From Nitrospirota bacterium (lineage in GTDB: Bacteria > Nitrospirota > Thermodesulfovibrionia > Thermodesulfovibrionales > UBA1546): a stretch of 5,501 nt of DNA. Below the pieces are notes generated by a model. It saw only the letters and a list, made by a program, of their open reading frames with translations, searched no databases and was not told the origin of the DNA. Below are positions 5,159-5,501 of the stretch, in pieces. Position 1 is the stretch's first letter; each line of letters begins with the position of its first letter. The DNA lies in the NCBI GenBank assembly GCA_004298625.1, contig SCSY01000100.1, forward strand, positions 1-5,501. The letters run 5' to 3'. The position numbers and the translations under genes were made by a program.

Positions 5159-5501
5159 AAAAGATAAAAAAAGAAGATTTTATGGGAAACGACATAGATA
5201 AGGTTACCGGCAGTGAGGATGCTGAAAATCAGGACGCCGCTGAAGCCGGGGCTGAAAAAGAAGATGCAGAGGCCGGGGCCGCAAAGGAAAAGAATTTAGA
5301 GGAAGAGCTTCAGGAGCAAAAAGACAAGCATCTCAGGCTCTACGCTGAGTTCGAAAATTACAAAAAAAGGGCGGCAAGGGATAAGGAAGAACTGGTGAAA
5401 TACGGCAACGAATCGCTTCTTTATGAGCTGCTGCCTGTTCTTGACAATCTCGATATGGCTTTGAAGCATTCATCCTGCCTCAGCGCGAAGCAGGATCCAT
5501 C
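5155..5501 (+). CDS. grpE: GrpE nucleotide exchange factor for DnaK (3' truncated by window)
   Basis: GrpE is the cytoplasmic exchange factor that releases ADP from DnaK. The 115 complete codons visible run off the window edge. After a charged, low-complexity N-terminus (residues 1-50) comes the long-helix region and the family signature RLYAEFENYKKRAARDKEEL (61-80), then YGNESLLYELLPVLDNLDMAL (83-103), where the globular part begins. I chose the ATG at 5155 because it overlaps the hrcA stop (ATGA), with AGGA just upstream though very close. An in-frame ATG at 5182 would drop nine residues and cannot be excluded. An imperfect 9-residue tandem repeat (AEAGAEKED / AEAGAAKEK, residues 29-46) sits in the disordered N-terminus. 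dnaK would be expected downstream, outside the window. Confidence 0.96.
   Translation, partial: MKKIKKEDFMGNDIDKVTGSEDAENQDAAEAGAEKEDAEAGAAKEKNLEEELQEQKDKHLRLYAEFENYKKRAARDKEELVKYGNESLLYELLPVLDNLDMALKHSSCLSAKQDP

Overview
The window holds six protein-coding genes of a moderate-GC, Gram-negative-type bacterium. From left to right they are: the C-terminal half of a sensor histidine kinase (+), a class IV PLP aminotransferase of the branched-chain type (-), a fold-III PLP decarboxylase of the ornithine decarboxylase family (+), spermidine synthase SpeE (+), the heat-shock repressor HrcA (+) and the start of the co-chaperone GrpE (+). The gene content and the G/C-tract palindromic repeats fit a Nitrospirota-like or deltaproteobacterial-like genome, but this is an impression and no marker here settles it.

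Region 1 (about 1-1650) has two convergent genes whose 3' ends overlap by 52 bp. The kinase fragment has an intact-looking ATPase domain, but Arg stands where the phosphoacceptor His is expected. The aminotransferase carries a G/C-tract palindrome inserted in frame, adding about 14 codons between two otherwise conserved blocks.

Region 2 (about 1650-3970) is a polyamine module. The decarboxylase would make putrescine (or cadaverine), and SpeE would transfer an aminopropyl group to it. The S-adenosylmethionine decarboxylase needed to supply that group is not in the window. An unusual 8-nt-periodic hairpin (1695-1757) precedes the decarboxylase. A compound nested palindrome of about 151 bp (2946-3096) separates it from speE, and its core is a second copy of the repeat family found inside the aminotransferase.

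Region 3 (about 3970-5501) is a classic heat-shock operon start: a sigma-70-like promoter, a perfect CIRCE operator, hrcA, then grpE overlapping it by ATGA and running off the window. HrcA would bind CIRCE and repress its own operon.

The protein-coding content is largely housekeeping, and I see no convincing undescribed multi-gene system. The most unusual material is the repeat structure (in-frame palindrome, compound palindrome, periodic hairpin) and the kinase lacking its H-box histidine.
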